Assembly (NCBI GenBank): GCA_009783605.1
Contig: WRDE01000001.1
Coordinates: forward strand, 1 to 27,803
Source of the DNA: Oscillospiraceae bacterium
Lineage (GTDB): Bacteria > Bacillota > Clostridia > Oscillospirales > Acutalibacteraceae
Direction: 5' to 3'
Length of the DNA stretch: 27,803 nt
In this document: positions 14,663 through 21,948 of the stretch, in pieces
Layout of the letters: each line of letters opens with the position of its first letter
How positions within the stretch are numbered: the first letter of the stretch is position 1
Translations under genes and position numbers: made by a program
The notes under the pieces: model-generated
Database searches by the model: none
Seen by the model: only the letters and a program-made list of their open reading frames with translations
Told to the model about the DNA's origin: nothing

Positions 14663-14694
14663 CGGGACGGTTTTGGTGACCGTCCCGTTTTTTT
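14663..14694. terminator. bidirectional terminator between guaB and the VOC gene
   Basis: 9-bp stem (14663-14671 with 14679-14687, GC-rich), then seven T on the plus strand and an A-run before the stem (14653-14660), so it can end transcription from both sides. Confidence 0.9.
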
Positions 14695-15091
14695 ATAGTC
14701 GTTCCACCATAAATCCCCATTGCACCCCGAACGCGTCGATAAACTGAACCGCCAGTTCACTATACGGTAATTTTTGCAATGCGTCTACCGTGATGCTGCC
14801 TTCTTTAAAAATTTCATAACAGGCCAACAATTCATCTTTATTTTGAAACACAATAATCAAATGAACGGCACAATTTGTTGATTTATCTTCATTTCCGAAC
14901 CGGTCATTCAAAAATACCGTTTGACCGTGGATATCCATGACCGCGTGAGCGATCCTGTTGTCGTTGGCGCATTCCTCCGGCGCAAAATCACGGTTGCGGA
15001 TGATGCCGTCCGCTTTTGTTTGGAACGCCTTTTCATATAAAGAAATTGCCCGGGCGCAGTCGCCGCAAAAGTGCAGATGTGGTATCAGCAT
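14693..15091 (-). CDS. VOC (PhnB-like) family protein
   Basis: 132 residues with the PhnB/3-dmu-9_3-mt style of the vicinal-oxygen-chelate fold: IPHLHFCGDCARAISLYEKA at the N-terminus, HAVMDIHGQTVFLNDR in the middle, and ELAVQFIDAFGVQWGFM at the C-terminus. Members include glyoxalase-like enzymes and antibiotic-binding proteins; for this subgroup the ligand is generally unknown. Its ATG overlaps the stop of the upstream phospholipase-like gene by seven bases, and its AAGGGGA site lies inside that gene, so the two are translationally coupled. It ends in the bidirectional terminator shared with guaB. Confidence 0.85.
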   Translation of the reverse strand: MLIPHLHFCGDCARAISLYEKAFQTKADGIIRNRDFAPEECANDNRIAHAVMDIHGQTVFLNDRFGNEDKSTNCAVHLIIVFQNKDELLACYEIFKEGSITVDALQKLPYSELAVQFIDAFGVQWGFMVERL

Positions 15092-15756
15092 AAAAAATTC
15101 CCCTTTATTTTCCCCGCAATCTCTCCCGCCGCCGTTTCCACAAATTCATCCATCTCGGCTTTTTTCATATACGGATATTCCCGGTCCAAATTGCCGTCGA
15201 AGCCTTTATAAAAACCCGTGATATACGCGATCTTCTTCTCAAAAGCCGCTTTTGAAAAATAATCCAGGTAGACATTGGGAAAAGCGGTAACGGCATCGAG
15301 GATGGCAAAAGCGCGGAAATCGGGGTGTTCCCGCAGATACAGGTGGTCGAGATCGTACCAGTCCCCCTTGAGCTGCCAGATAAACCCCGGATCCCGGGAA
15401 AATTCCGTCGCGTACCGCTCGAGACAGGGCAGATGGATCTCCCGGCTCCAGATATAATCGGTCAGCAGATGGGTGTAATAGCCTATATAAAAAGCGGCGG
15501 CATCCGGCTCCTGCGCCGCGTCAAGATACGTCTCCCGGAACCGCTCCGCCCGTTCGGCCCGCGGCACTCCCGTCAGCTTCCAGTGGGAAATTTCGGTGGG
15601 CGGCGTAAAAATCGTCCAATCCTCGTTCGGCTCCCCCGCATCCGGCGCGATGTTCCCGACGATGAAGTGTTTTTGCGGCAGATCGCCGATAAGTGCGGAC
15701 ATTCTGTCCGCCAGTAACTTGTCCGCGACCCGCAGATGCGCCATCCAGCTCGCCAT
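15085..15756 (-). CDS. zinc-dependent phospholipase C-like protein
   Basis: 223 residues, no signal peptide. It starts MASWMAHLRVADKLL, then FIVGNIAPDAGEPNEDW and YYTHLLTDYIWSREIH (91-106). The N-terminal Trp/His, the GNIAPD motif and the THLLTD(Y) region with further His/Asp match the zinc-dependent phospholipase C/S1-P1-like helical fold (the Pfam zinc_dep_PLPC type). Unlike the secreted toxins it is cytoplasmic by appearance, so a toxin role is unlikely and the true substrate is unknown. A GGAGCGGAGGG ribosome site lies ahead of the ATG. It is the first gene of a two-gene minus-strand operon with the VOC protein and is divergent from the lipoprotein gene. Confidence 0.75.
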   Translation of the reverse strand: MASWMAHLRVADKLLADRMSALIGDLPQKHFIVGNIAPDAGEPNEDWTIFTPPTEISHWKLTGVPRAERAERFRETYLDAAQEPDAAAFYIGYYTHLLTDYIWSREIHLPCLERYATEFSRDPGFIWQLKGDWYDLDHLYLREHPDFRAFAILDAVTAFPNVYLDYFSKAAFEKKIAYITGFYKGFDGNLDREYPYMKKAEMDEFVETAAGEIAGKIKGNFLC

Positions 15757-15776
15757 AATGAACCCTCCGCTCCATA

Positions 15777-15805
15777 AATCTAAAAAACCATTGACAGATA
15801 TGCAA
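15777..15805 (-). promoter_or_regulatory. probable promoter of the phospholipase/VOC operon
   Basis: Minus strand: TTGCAT (15800-15805), 17-bp spacer, TAGATT (15777-15782). It overlaps the divergent promoter 15791-15819, so the two would compete for polymerase. Confidence 0.45.
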
Positions 15806-15819
15806 AACCGTGGTACTAT
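15791..15819 (+). promoter_or_regulatory. promoter of the lipoprotein gene
   Basis: -35 TTGACA (15791-15796), 17-bp spacer, -10 TACTAT (15814-15819), 46 bp before the start codon. Confidence 0.75.
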
Positions 15820-15865
15820 TCCGTTAGACTATTGAAATAGTCAATCTGCTGTTTGGAGGACTTTT

Positions 15866-16939
15866 ATGATGAAAAAGATTCTTTTTGCCCTGCTGCTTAT
15901 ATCAATTGCCTGTACGTTGCTTTTTTCCTGCACCGACAAGAACGTTACAAGCTCTTTGAATTCCAGCGGCGAAAATACAACGCAAAGCGTTTCCGAACCC
16001 ACGAATTTCGACTATAAAAATGTCCCGAACGGGGTATTGAATTGGGACGAGTACGATTTCCCGTTCCCAAAACCTCCCGCCTCCCGCTTTGAAATGGCTG
16101 GCGGGGATAAAACGCTTTTTTGCTACGGGATGAATAAATCCACCTTCGACGAGTATAAATCCGTATTGAAAAAAGACGGCTGGCAGTTAGTCTGTTCCGA
16201 TACGGAAGGCCGGGAGGACCCTGACGACGCAGTATATTATTCGTATATTAAAGGGAATCAAACTATAAATATTGTCAATCAGGCTTTTTTTGACGGTGAC
16301 GGAGGCAATCATATTCGTATCGGATATATCGCGGGATACGCGGCGGAGCGCCGTTCGGGGGGAATATCAAAGAAAGACGCGCTCCCCCTGATCCAAGCCG
16401 CGATCGACGCAGATCCTGATGAGTACGAACAGGGAAAAAGGGCGGCCATCGTGGTGGAACTGCATATACCGAATGCCTTTGAAAAAGCGCAAATGCAGAT
16501 TTTTACGGCTTACGGGGAAAACACAACGTTTGGCAGCTTTATTATCAGGCGAGGCTATATACTGCGTGTTTTTGACGGCTTTTCAGATGTTTGCGTCGCG
16601 GATATCGATCATGACGGCGAATATGAGCTTATCAGTATGTTCGGGTGGGGTTCCGGTATCTATAGAATCCAGATAACCGCCTATAAATTCAAAAATCCGC
16701 CGGAGTTCAGCTCATTGACCGAGGTGGTTTATCCCGCATATGGGAACACCTGGGTCCCCGACGGTTATCTCGCGCTTAAAATGGTACAAATCAACGATAC
16801 CGACATAAAAATACTCGGAGGGGACTATGAGGAAAACGGCGAAATGAAGCTCACAGACGATTACGGATTGCTTAAAGTTGACGGTAAAAAGCTGGTTCCG
16901 GCCAATACGGAACATTTTCCGATTCGGGAATGGAATTGA
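15866..16939 (+). CDS. hypothetical lipoprotein
   Basis: 357 residues. The N-terminus MMKKILFALLLISIACTLLF ends in a lipobox LFSC with the lipidated Cys at 22, followed by a Ser/Thr/Asn-rich spacer. The body has two parts: residues ~55-150 (a small sandwich-like segment, WDEYDFPFPKPP through IRIGYIAGY) and ~160-350, including VADIDHDGEYELISMFGWGSG, an Asp-rich turn like the FG-GAP/calcium-loop repeats of surface proteins. No enzyme motif is recognised. GGAGGA precedes two adjacent ATGs; either could be used. Base use looks more A/T-rich than the flanking housekeeping genes, so later acquisition is possible but unproven. Its stop directly abuts the stop of the convergent MazG-like gene with no terminator between. 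Confidence 0.7.
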   Translation: MMKKILFALLLISIACTLLFSCTDKNVTSSLNSSGENTTQSVSEPTNFDYKNVPNGVLNWDEYDFPFPKPPASRFEMAGGDKTLFCYGMNKSTFDEYKSVLKKDGWQLVCSDTEGREDPDDAVYYSYIKGNQTINIVNQAFFDGDGGNHIRIGYIAGYAAERRSGGISKKDALPLIQAAIDADPDEYEQGKRAAIVVELHIPNAFEKAQMQIFTAYGENTTFGSFIIRRGYILRVFDGFSDVCVADIDHDGEYELISMFGWGSGIYRIQITAYKFKNPPEFSSLTEVVYPAYGNTWVPDGYLALKMVQINDTDIKILGGDYEENGEMKLTDDYGLLKVDGKKLVPANTEHFPIREWN

Positions 16940-17245
16940 TTATTTTCCCGGCTCCAGCGCGATCCCGGTTTCATACTTCCGGTTGTTGATCTCTTCTTTC
17001 AGCCGGATCGCCCGCTCCAGATCAATACTATAGCTGTTGGCGATGGCGATAATATAATACATAATATCCCACAGCTCCTCGTCGATGGTGCCTTTGATTT
17101 CACCATTGACGGGGCGCTTGTTTTCTCTCATTGCCTGCGCCAGTTCGCCCACCTCCTCCACCAATTTATAGAAACAGGCGCCCGCCATATCGGGATGATA
17201 ATCCTTTGATTTGATGTATTCCTGCAGATACCGGATCGTCAGCAC
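16940..17245 (-). CDS. MazG-like nucleotide pyrophosphohydrolase
   Basis: 101 residues, a single all-alpha NTP-PPase domain. The metal-binding signature is KLVEEVGELAQAMRE (EExxE at 30-34) followed by GTIDEELWDIMYYIIAIAN (E-L-x-D). Such proteins hydrolyse (d)NTPs to NMP plus pyrophosphate, often for pool cleaning; substrate unknown. The start is GTG at 17245: the upstream TIM-barrel gene ends inside the first codons (ATGAGGAAGTGCTGA region), a seven-base overlap, with a GGGGATGAGG ribosome site in that gene. It is the last gene of a five-gene minus-strand run. Confidence 0.8.
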   Translation of the reverse strand: MLTIRYLQEYIKSKDYHPDMAGACFYKLVEEVGELAQAMRENKRPVNGEIKGTIDEELWDIMYYIIAIANSYSIDLERAIRLKEEINNRKYETGIALEPGK

Positions 17246-18012
17246 TTCCTCATCCCCTCCAACCGTTTCCCCCGCTCAAACGCGGCGGCCAAAAATTCTT
17301 CCGGAGACAGTCTCTCATAGCCCCCGTTCATGACCTCCAGCGCCGTCGGACCGGTGTATCCAGTTCCCGCGATGGATGCCATTATCGCCGGCCAGTCGGT
17401 GGTTCCGTCAAAGGGCAGCAGGTGCTGGTCGTCGCTGCCATCGTTGTCGTGGAGATGCAGCGCCATCAGCCGGGAGCCGTGCCGGCCCATCATATCGTCC
17501 CCGGGGTTGCGGCAGTTGTGGTGGCCGCTGTCATAGCAGAACCCGAGACGGGGGGAATTGATTTGATTCAGCACATAATCCAGATACGCGACATGCCGCA
17601 GGTTTTCCAGCGCTACATTGATCCCGAGCCGCTCGGCCTTTCCAACGACCCGGCTTATTCTGGATATCCCAAGTGGGTTATAGGACGGCGGATTTTCTCC
17701 GCCGGACAGGTGCACGATCATTGTAGGGATCTCAAACGCGGCGCAGTCGGTCACGCATTGCAGCAAACAATCGGTCAACGCCTCGCCGTCTATGTTGTCT
17801 AACCAAAGATTGTTTATACCGTCAAAGGGCGTATGGATATCCTCGACAAACAGCCCCGCCGCCCGGGCCAAAGCGGGGGATTCCCGGTAATCACCGCGGT
17901 CGAAATCCTCGCTCCACCACAGCAAAACCCCATCGAACCCGGCCTGCCGGATCATGCGGTACCGCTGCTTCATCGGGATTTCATAGCCGAACCAGTCGTA
18001 GATTGTCAGCAT
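17239..18012 (-). CDS. sugar phosphate isomerase/epimerase-like TIM-barrel protein
   Basis: 257 residues of the xylose-isomerase-like TIM barrel (AP endonuclease 2 family). Seen in order: AGFDGVLLWWSEDF (24-37), VEDIHTPFDGINN, MIVHLSGG, NVALENLRH (metal-ligand Glu), FCYDSGHHNCRNPGD (Asp/His ligands), MALHLHDNDGSDDQHLLPFD, and ALEVMNGG (final Glu). The Glu/Asp/His set suggests an active metal-dependent isomerase or epimerase; the sugar is unknown. Its ribosome site (AAGGGGGA) lies in the last codons of the methyltransferase gene, three bases apart, and its end overlaps the MazG-like gene. Confidence 0.85.
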   Translation of the reverse strand: MLTIYDWFGYEIPMKQRYRMIRQAGFDGVLLWWSEDFDRGDYRESPALARAAGLFVEDIHTPFDGINNLWLDNIDGEALTDCLLQCVTDCAAFEIPTMIVHLSGGENPPSYNPLGISRISRVVGKAERLGINVALENLRHVAYLDYVLNQINSPRLGFCYDSGHHNCRNPGDDMMGRHGSRLMALHLHDNDGSDDQHLLPFDGTTDWPAIMASIAGTGYTGPTALEVMNGGYERLSPEEFLAAAFERGKRLEGMRKC

Positions 18013-18015
18013 GGT

Positions 18016-18828
18016 CTATTCCCCCTTCTTAACACCTAATCGCATCCGGTAACAAAAATCCACCGGCAGTGTCTTGTCGCCGAAATAGGTATCCACCGCC
18101 GCCCGGAAAGCAGCCAATTCTGCTTCGATCAGCGCCGGATTCCTTTTTAGAATAACCTGTGTGCCGCCCTGGGACAATGCGAACCGATAATACCGCTCCG
18201 CATCGCAGGGTTCGGTGTTGGCGAAAACGATCTCTCGCACATAGTAGAAATAACCGGACTTGCGGATATTTTCCAGATGCCCCGTTTTGGGATATCCGAT
18301 AAACCCGTCCCGATATTCCGGCACGTTCGCTTCGATGTCGTCAACATACTCATCCAATTTCTGATATGCCGCGTCTATGATGGCACCGCATACCGGCGGC
18401 CAGTCGCAGTCATACGCCGCGAAAACCCCGCCGGGTTTTAAAATCCGGTCTATCTCCCGCAGGGTCGACACCGGTTCCATCCAGTGGAAGGATTGGGAAC
18501 AGGTGACGATATCGGCGATCCCGTCCGCCAGCCCGGTATTGTCGGAAAAAGCGGAAACAAATACGATATTTTCCGCGCCCGCCGCGTTTGCCGTTGCCCG
18601 CGCCAGCATATCCTCATTCGGCTCAACACCGATAATAGTATCCGCCGCGTCCCGCCATACCAGTGTGGACAGCCCAGTGCCGCACCCCATGTCCACCACC
18701 GTCCGCGGGCGGTACCCAAGATAGCGGGTCAGCACCTCCACCACATAGGGCGGACAGGCCGGACGGGTGTTGTCATACAGCCCCGCGAAGCCATTAAACC
18801 GGTCGATGTTTTTATGCGCGTCAGTCAT
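18016..18828 (-). CDS. class I SAM-dependent methyltransferase
   Basis: 270 residues. Motif I is TVVDMGCGTGLSTL (43-56), then IIGVEPNEDMLARA (motif II), a DIVTCSQSFHWME acidic/aromatic motif (IV) and ILKPGGVFAAYDCDWPPV (post IV), the Methyltransf_11/UbiE-like pattern. FHWM with a long C-terminal insertion is common in uncharacterised small-molecule methyltransferases; substrate unknown. The frame is open to 18906, but that extension overlaps the upstream gene and is very Arg-rich; the ATG at 18828 overlaps the upstream stop by eight bases, with GGAGG close by, and is chosen. It is part of the aroK-to-MazG run. Confidence 0.88.
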   Translation of the reverse strand: MTDAHKNIDRFNGFAGLYDNTRPACPPYVVEVLTRYLGYRPRTVVDMGCGTGLSTLVWRDAADTIIGVEPNEDMLARATANAAGAENIVFVSAFSDNTGLADGIADIVTCSQSFHWMEPVSTLREIDRILKPGGVFAAYDCDWPPVCGAIIDAAYQKLDEYVDDIEANVPEYRDGFIGYPKTGHLENIRKSGYFYYVREIVFANTEPCDAERYYRFALSQGGTQVILKRNPALIEAELAAFRAAVDTYFGDKTLPVDFCYRMRLGVKKGE

Positions 18829-20233
18829 TCTCCTGTTCCTCCCTCGCTTTTTTCGTGATCTCCCGGATAAACCCGCCCTTCGCCGCGGTATATCCGTCCC
18901 GGTCATGCTCGAATTTCTGCCGCAGCTCCCGCTTCAGCGCGGCATACGCGGCGGCGGCTTCGGGATGGGCGATCAGATAATCCCGGAAGTATACTTCATC
19001 ATGGTCGCCGGGATACCGCACATGGATATGATACACCCGCTCGGCGAAACCGGTCGATGTGTAGCCTTTTATAAACATCAGATGGGGCGGCGGCGATGGC
19101 ATAGACGGCGGGTTCAGGCAGATGTATTCAGGCGCGGGCAGCGCGGCGATCAATTGCGATAGATCGGCATCTTCGCTGATCTCCAGCAGGATATCCACCG
19201 TCGGTTTGGCCGTCAGCCCCGGCACAGAGGTGCTGCCATAATGAGTGGTCCTTACGATATGTTTCGCACCTATCAGCCGTTCCAGATTCGCTTTTTCCTC
19301 CGCAAACCACTGCGGCCAGGCGGGGTTATAGTTGCTTAAAATAATGGGAAACAACCGGGCGCGCTGCTCATCGGTGAGTTGATCCGGCGGCTTGGGTTCT
19401 CTCACCATCCGCAAATACGCCCGCATCCCGTCCTCTTCCTCCTGCCGGTATGTAAAACCTAAATGCTCCGCCACCGATACCGCCAGTGTATGGAATAGAT
19501 CGCACATCGTATACACCGCCGCCCAGACGTCGGCGTAGTCGCTGCCACACCAGGCGGCGGCATACTGCGCGTATAATTCCGGAGGTAAATACTTTTTGTA
19601 ATATTTGCCCATCTTGCCAGAGGATACCGAAAAATCGGTCTGGGTGCCGATATGCCAGTCAATCATATCGTGCAGCTCCGCACGCACTACACCGTTCAGC
19701 ATCTGCATCACATACGGCAGCTCGTCCCGGGCGATACCTTTGGCGACATTGTTCAGGCACCACCAGAAATTGTTGCAGCAGGAATAATAGAACAGCGGCG
19801 AGGGCGGTTTGACCCAAAAATCTTTGTCGGTCGGCGGCGGATAAACCGGAACAATCCCATCCTTGTCAAGCAATGTGACGGTTAAACAGTCATAGCGCTC
19901 TAAATTTTCGACGGTTAGCGGAACCAAAGACAGGTCGATCCGATTCCCGTCCTCAAAAAGCATCAGATAACCGAAATGTCCGTCGGCATTGTCCGGCCAG
20001 CGCATCGTTTCCGGCATCTGCAACATAAGCCTATTGCCGAAAACATCAATCCACCGGTGGTCTTTCGTAAAGGAATCGACATCGGTCACCATGTACGCAA
20101 TATCGTAATCCTGATAGTGGTCCTTCGGCGCGGCGGGATTCGCGCGCGAACCGTTCATAAGCACCGCCCGGATCCGCTCATCCGCCCGGGCAACACCCAA
20201 AATCAACTCCATCATTTCCTGTTCAGTGCGCAT
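18821..20233 (-). CDS. ANT(6)-type aminoglycoside nucleotidyltransferase fused to GrpB (UPF0157) domain
   Basis: 470 residues in two complete domains. Residues 1-~288 match streptomycin adenylyltransferase ANT(6)/AadE: MRTEQEMMELILGVARADER, the nucleotidyltransferase motif MNGSRANP with QDYDIAY (Gly28-Ser29, Asp42, Asp44) and the third carboxylate in NRIDLSLVPL (Asp100). ANT(6) enzymes transfer AMP to the 6-position of streptomycin. Residues ~297-465 are a GrpB domain: NYNPAWPQWFAEEK, HYGSTSVPGLTAKPTVDILL (331-350) and YHIHVRYPGDHDE. GrpB is a stand-alone nucleotidyltransferase-fold protein of unknown substrate, sometimes fused to other enzymes. The frame is unbroken across the junction. It is co-directional with aroK (43 bp upstream, a heptamer array between) and overlaps the methyltransferase by eight bases. 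Whether it gives drug resistance is not shown by sequence. Confidence 0.9.
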   Translation of the reverse strand: MRTEQEMMELILGVARADERIRAVLMNGSRANPAAPKDHYQDYDIAYMVTDVDSFTKDHRWIDVFGNRLMLQMPETMRWPDNADGHFGYLMLFEDGNRIDLSLVPLTVENLERYDCLTVTLLDKDGIVPVYPPPTDKDFWVKPPSPLFYYSCCNNFWWCLNNVAKGIARDELPYVMQMLNGVVRAELHDMIDWHIGTQTDFSVSSGKMGKYYKKYLPPELYAQYAAAWCGSDYADVWAAVYTMCDLFHTLAVSVAEHLGFTYRQEEEDGMRAYLRMVREPKPPDQLTDEQRARLFPIILSNYNPAWPQWFAEEKANLERLIGAKHIVRTTHYGSTSVPGLTAKPTVDILLEISEDADLSQLIAALPAPEYICLNPPSMPSPPPHLMFIKGYTSTGFAERVYHIHVRYPGDHDEVYFRDYLIAHPEAAAAYAALKRELRQKFEHDRDGYTAAKGGFIREITKKAREEQEND

Positions 20234-20251
20234 ACGGATCCAACCTTTCTA

Positions 20252-20279
20252 ATCACTATCCACTAATCACTAATCACTA
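20252..20279. repeat. heptanucleotide array at the aroK stop codon
   Basis: Minus strand units starting with the stop codon itself: TAGTGAT, TAGTGAT, TAGTGGA, TAGTGAT (20279 down to 20252), then a decayed TAGAAAG. The first TAG is the aroK stop (20277-20279). Confidence 0.7.
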
Positions 20280-20780
20280 CCATAAAAGCTCCTTAATAAT
20301 CTCCCGCGCCACCGCGTCCGGCGACTGCTCGCCGTTGACGATATAATCCGAGATGCTTTTATACTGCGGATAACGGGTGATGAAAATATTATGCATCGCC
20401 TTACGCTTGTCCGGCTGGGTCAGCAGCGGCCGGGAGCTGTCACCCTGAAGCCGCCGCCAGGCGGTTTCCTCGTCGATATTCAACCAGACCAATACACTGT
20501 TTTCCGCCAGCGCCCGGCGGTTGCGCCGGTCTAACAGCGCGCCGCCGCCGGCGGCGATAACGAACCCCTGCTTTTCGCCCAGCATAGCGCAGACCGCGTT
20601 CTCCCGGCGCCGGAATTCTTTTTCGCCGTGGCGCTCAAAGATCTCGTTTACCGTCAGCCCGGCCTGCCGTTCGATCATCTCGTCCATATCCGCAAACGGA
20701 CGTCCGCCCAGCACCGCCAGCCGTTTGCCGACAGTGGTTTTTCCGCATCCCATGAAACCATATAATACAATATTTTTCAT
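20277..20780 (-). CDS. aroK: shikimate kinase
   Basis: 167 residues, normal size. Walker A is GFMGCGKTT (8-16), the shikimate-binding FADMDEMIE (Asp31/33) and EFRRRE (Arg57 region), AAGGGALL (76-83) and a lid motif DSSRPLL (114-120). It phosphorylates shikimate with ATP, the fifth step of chorismate synthesis. The frame is open to 20849, but the ATG at 20780 fits the family start (MKNIVLYGFMG) and has GGAGG about 10 bases ahead. No other aro gene is near. Its final codon TGG is followed by TAG that opens heptamer array 4. It heads a five-gene minus-strand run. Confidence 0.93.
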   Translation of the reverse strand: MKNIVLYGFMGCGKTTVGKRLAVLGGRPFADMDEMIERQAGLTVNEIFERHGEKEFRRRENAVCAMLGEKQGFVIAAGGGALLDRRNRRALAENSVLVWLNIDEETAWRRLQGDSSRPLLTQPDKRKAMHNIFITRYPQYKSISDYIVNGEQSPDAVAREIIKELLW

Positions 20781-20820
20781 TAGCGCGCATCCTCCGGGAA
20801 TGGTATTTTTTATGGAAATA

Positions 20821-20849
20821 ATTTTAGCATTTTTATGAGTATTACGCAA
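20821..20849 (-). promoter_or_regulatory. aroK promoter
   Basis: Minus strand: TTGCGT (20844-20849), 17-bp spacer, TAAAAT (20821-20826), 40 bp before the aroK start codon. Confidence 0.6.
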
Positions 20850-20910
20850 GTAGAAAATTAGAGATTTGTGATATCGTCATATTGTGTCGAGACTTGTCAA
20901 CCTCTCCCTC

Positions 20911-20939
20911 TTGACGAACCGGATAAAAAGGGGTAAAAT
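20911..20939 (+). promoter_or_regulatory. promoter of the DUF1292 gene
   Basis: -35 TTGACG (20911-20916), 17-bp spacer, -10 TAAAAT (20934-20939), 37 bp before the start codon. Confidence 0.7.
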
Positions 20940-20976
20940 ATAATCAAGATATAAAAAAGAAGGGATCGGGATAACT

Positions 20977-21276
20977 ATGGCGGAGGAATACGGGCCGGAT
21001 CTGGTCACATTGGTCGACGACGAGGGCAATCAATATGAATTTGAGGTGATCGACGCCATCGAAACCGACGACGGCCGGTATATCGCCATCCTGCCGTACC
21101 ACGAAAACCCGGAGGAGTCCCTCGACGAGGACGGGGAATTAGTCATTCTCAAAGTCGTGGACGAGAACGGCGAAGAGGTGCTCGAAACCATCGAAGAAGA
21201 CGACGAATTCGACGAGATAGCAGAGCTGTTTGAAGAACGGCTAAAAGAACTGTATGAGATTGATCTGGTGGAGTAA
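20977..21276 (+). CDS. DUF1292 family protein
   Basis: 99 residues, very acidic, about one third Asp/Glu. The family pattern is DLVTLVDDEGNQYEFEVID, then YIAILPYHENP, then ELVILKVVDENGEEVLETIEEDDEFDEI. DUF1292 proteins are small cytoplasmic Firmicute proteins, often near yrvC/ruvX-type genes, with no assigned role. AGAAGGGA precedes the ATG at a longer than usual distance (about 13 bases). It has its own promoter. Five bases after the stop a heptamer array starts, leading into the non-coding island 21277-22152. Confidence 0.88.
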   Translation: MAEEYGPDLVTLVDDEGNQYEFEVIDAIETDDGRYIAILPYHENPEESLDEDGELVILKVVDENGEEVLETIEEDDEFDEIAELFEERLKELYEIDLVE

Positions 21277-21280
21277 ACAC

Positions 21281-21307
21281 AATTGAAAATTGAGAATTGA
21301 AAATTGG
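21281..21307. repeat. heptanucleotide array after the DUF1292 gene
   Basis: AATTGAA, AATTGAG, AATTGAA, then a partial AATTGG, beginning five bases after the TAA stop (21274-21276). Confidence 0.7.
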
Positions 21308-21320
21308 TTTTCATCCAGAT

Positions 21321-21605
21321 ACGGCGGCGCACCAAAAAACGCGGAATTTCCATTCTGATCAGCGCTTTATTGACTTTCACCCAGACGCGGCGGCGTCAAT
21401 AACAAACGCCTGGTATTGGCTTATACACGCCGGAACAGGCAGCCAGGCGTTTGTGAGTGGGATTTTAGACGCGGCGGCGCACCAAAAAACGCGAAACATC
21501 CATTTTAATTAGCGCTTTATTGACTTTCACCCAGACGCGGCGGCGTCAATAACAAACGCCCGGTATTGGCTTATACACGCCGGAACGGGCAGCCAGGCGT
21601 TTGTG
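21321..21605 (+). repeat. 150-bp tandem repeat (A), 1.9 copies
   Basis: Unit 1 begins at 21321 and unit 2 at 21471 (ACCAAAAAAC recurs at 21331 and 21481). Each holds ATTGAC/GTCAAT arms, a GACGC-GGCG-GCGTC hairpin and a larger hairpin made of ACAAACGCC (5' arm) and GGCGTTTGT (3' arm). In the segment 21401-21455 versus 21551-21605 the only two differences are T to C at 21561 and A to G at 21587, which keep GCCTG/CAGGC pairing as GCCCG/CGGGC. No convincing ORF runs through it. Function unknown. Confidence 0.8.
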
Positions 21606-21636
21606 CGGCTCGGTTTCCTGCGCGGTTCGCGGACCG

Positions 21637-21796
21637 CTGTCCAATAACCCTACTACACTTGGAATTCGGGAGCTTGGCTCCGCTGTGGGACTGCAGACCT
21701 CCCGCGGGAAGCATGACTTTCTGCGGACGAAGGGAGCGAGAAAACAGCGGGCAGGCACCCACCCTGCTTACGTTAGTAGCAGGTTATCGAGGACAG
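21637..21796 (+). ncRNA. ssrS: 6S RNA-like structured RNA
   Basis: The closing stem has three consecutive helices: CTGTCC with GGACAG (21637-21642/21791-21796), ATAACC with GGTTAT (21644-21649/21782-21787) and CTACTA with TAGTAG (21650-21655/21774-21779). A largely open region follows, with a small 5' hairpin (GGAGC-TTG-GCTCC, 21669-21681) and a 3' hairpin (GCAGG-CACCCAC-CCTGC, 21751-21767), and a terminal arm closed by CCGCTGT with ACAGCGG (21680-21686/21744-21750) and CTCCC with GGGAG (21699-21703/21732-21736). A long closing stem, central bubble with small hairpins and an apical arm is the 6S RNA design, which mimics an open promoter and binds sigma-A RNA polymerase. About 160-180 nt is the right size. 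No clear promoter was found; repeat B1 supplies a terminator-like hairpin downstream. Confidence 0.65.
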
Positions 21797-21829
21797 TTTA
21801 CGGCCGGGCGGGAATTTTATTTTAACAGC

Positions 21830-21868
21830 AAAAGCGCTGCGACGTACCAAAAACGCCGCAGCGTTTTT
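21830..21868 (+). terminator. terminator-like hairpin in repeat B1
   Basis: AAAAGCGCTGCG (21830-21841) can pair with CGCAGCGTTTTT (21857-21868) over 12 bp with one G-U. Alternatively AAAAACGC (21849-21856), CGCA loop, GCGTTTTT (21861-21868). It lies 34 bp after the 6S-like RNA and could end its transcript. Confidence 0.5.
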
Positions 21869-21908
21869 GAGTGGGGTTCGGGCCGGGCGGGAATTTTATT
21901 TTAACAGC

Positions 21909-21948
21909 AAAAGCGCTGCGACGCACCAAAAAACGCCGCAGCGTTTTT
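21909..21948 (+). terminator. terminator-like hairpin in repeat B2
   Basis: The same 12-bp pairing as in B1: 21909-21920 with 21937-21948, ending in five T residues. Confidence 0.45.

Noticed and set aside
15085..15756. Secreted phospholipase toxin
   Set aside because: There is no signal peptide and only family-level motif similarity; it is better seen as a cytoplasmic family member of unknown substrate.
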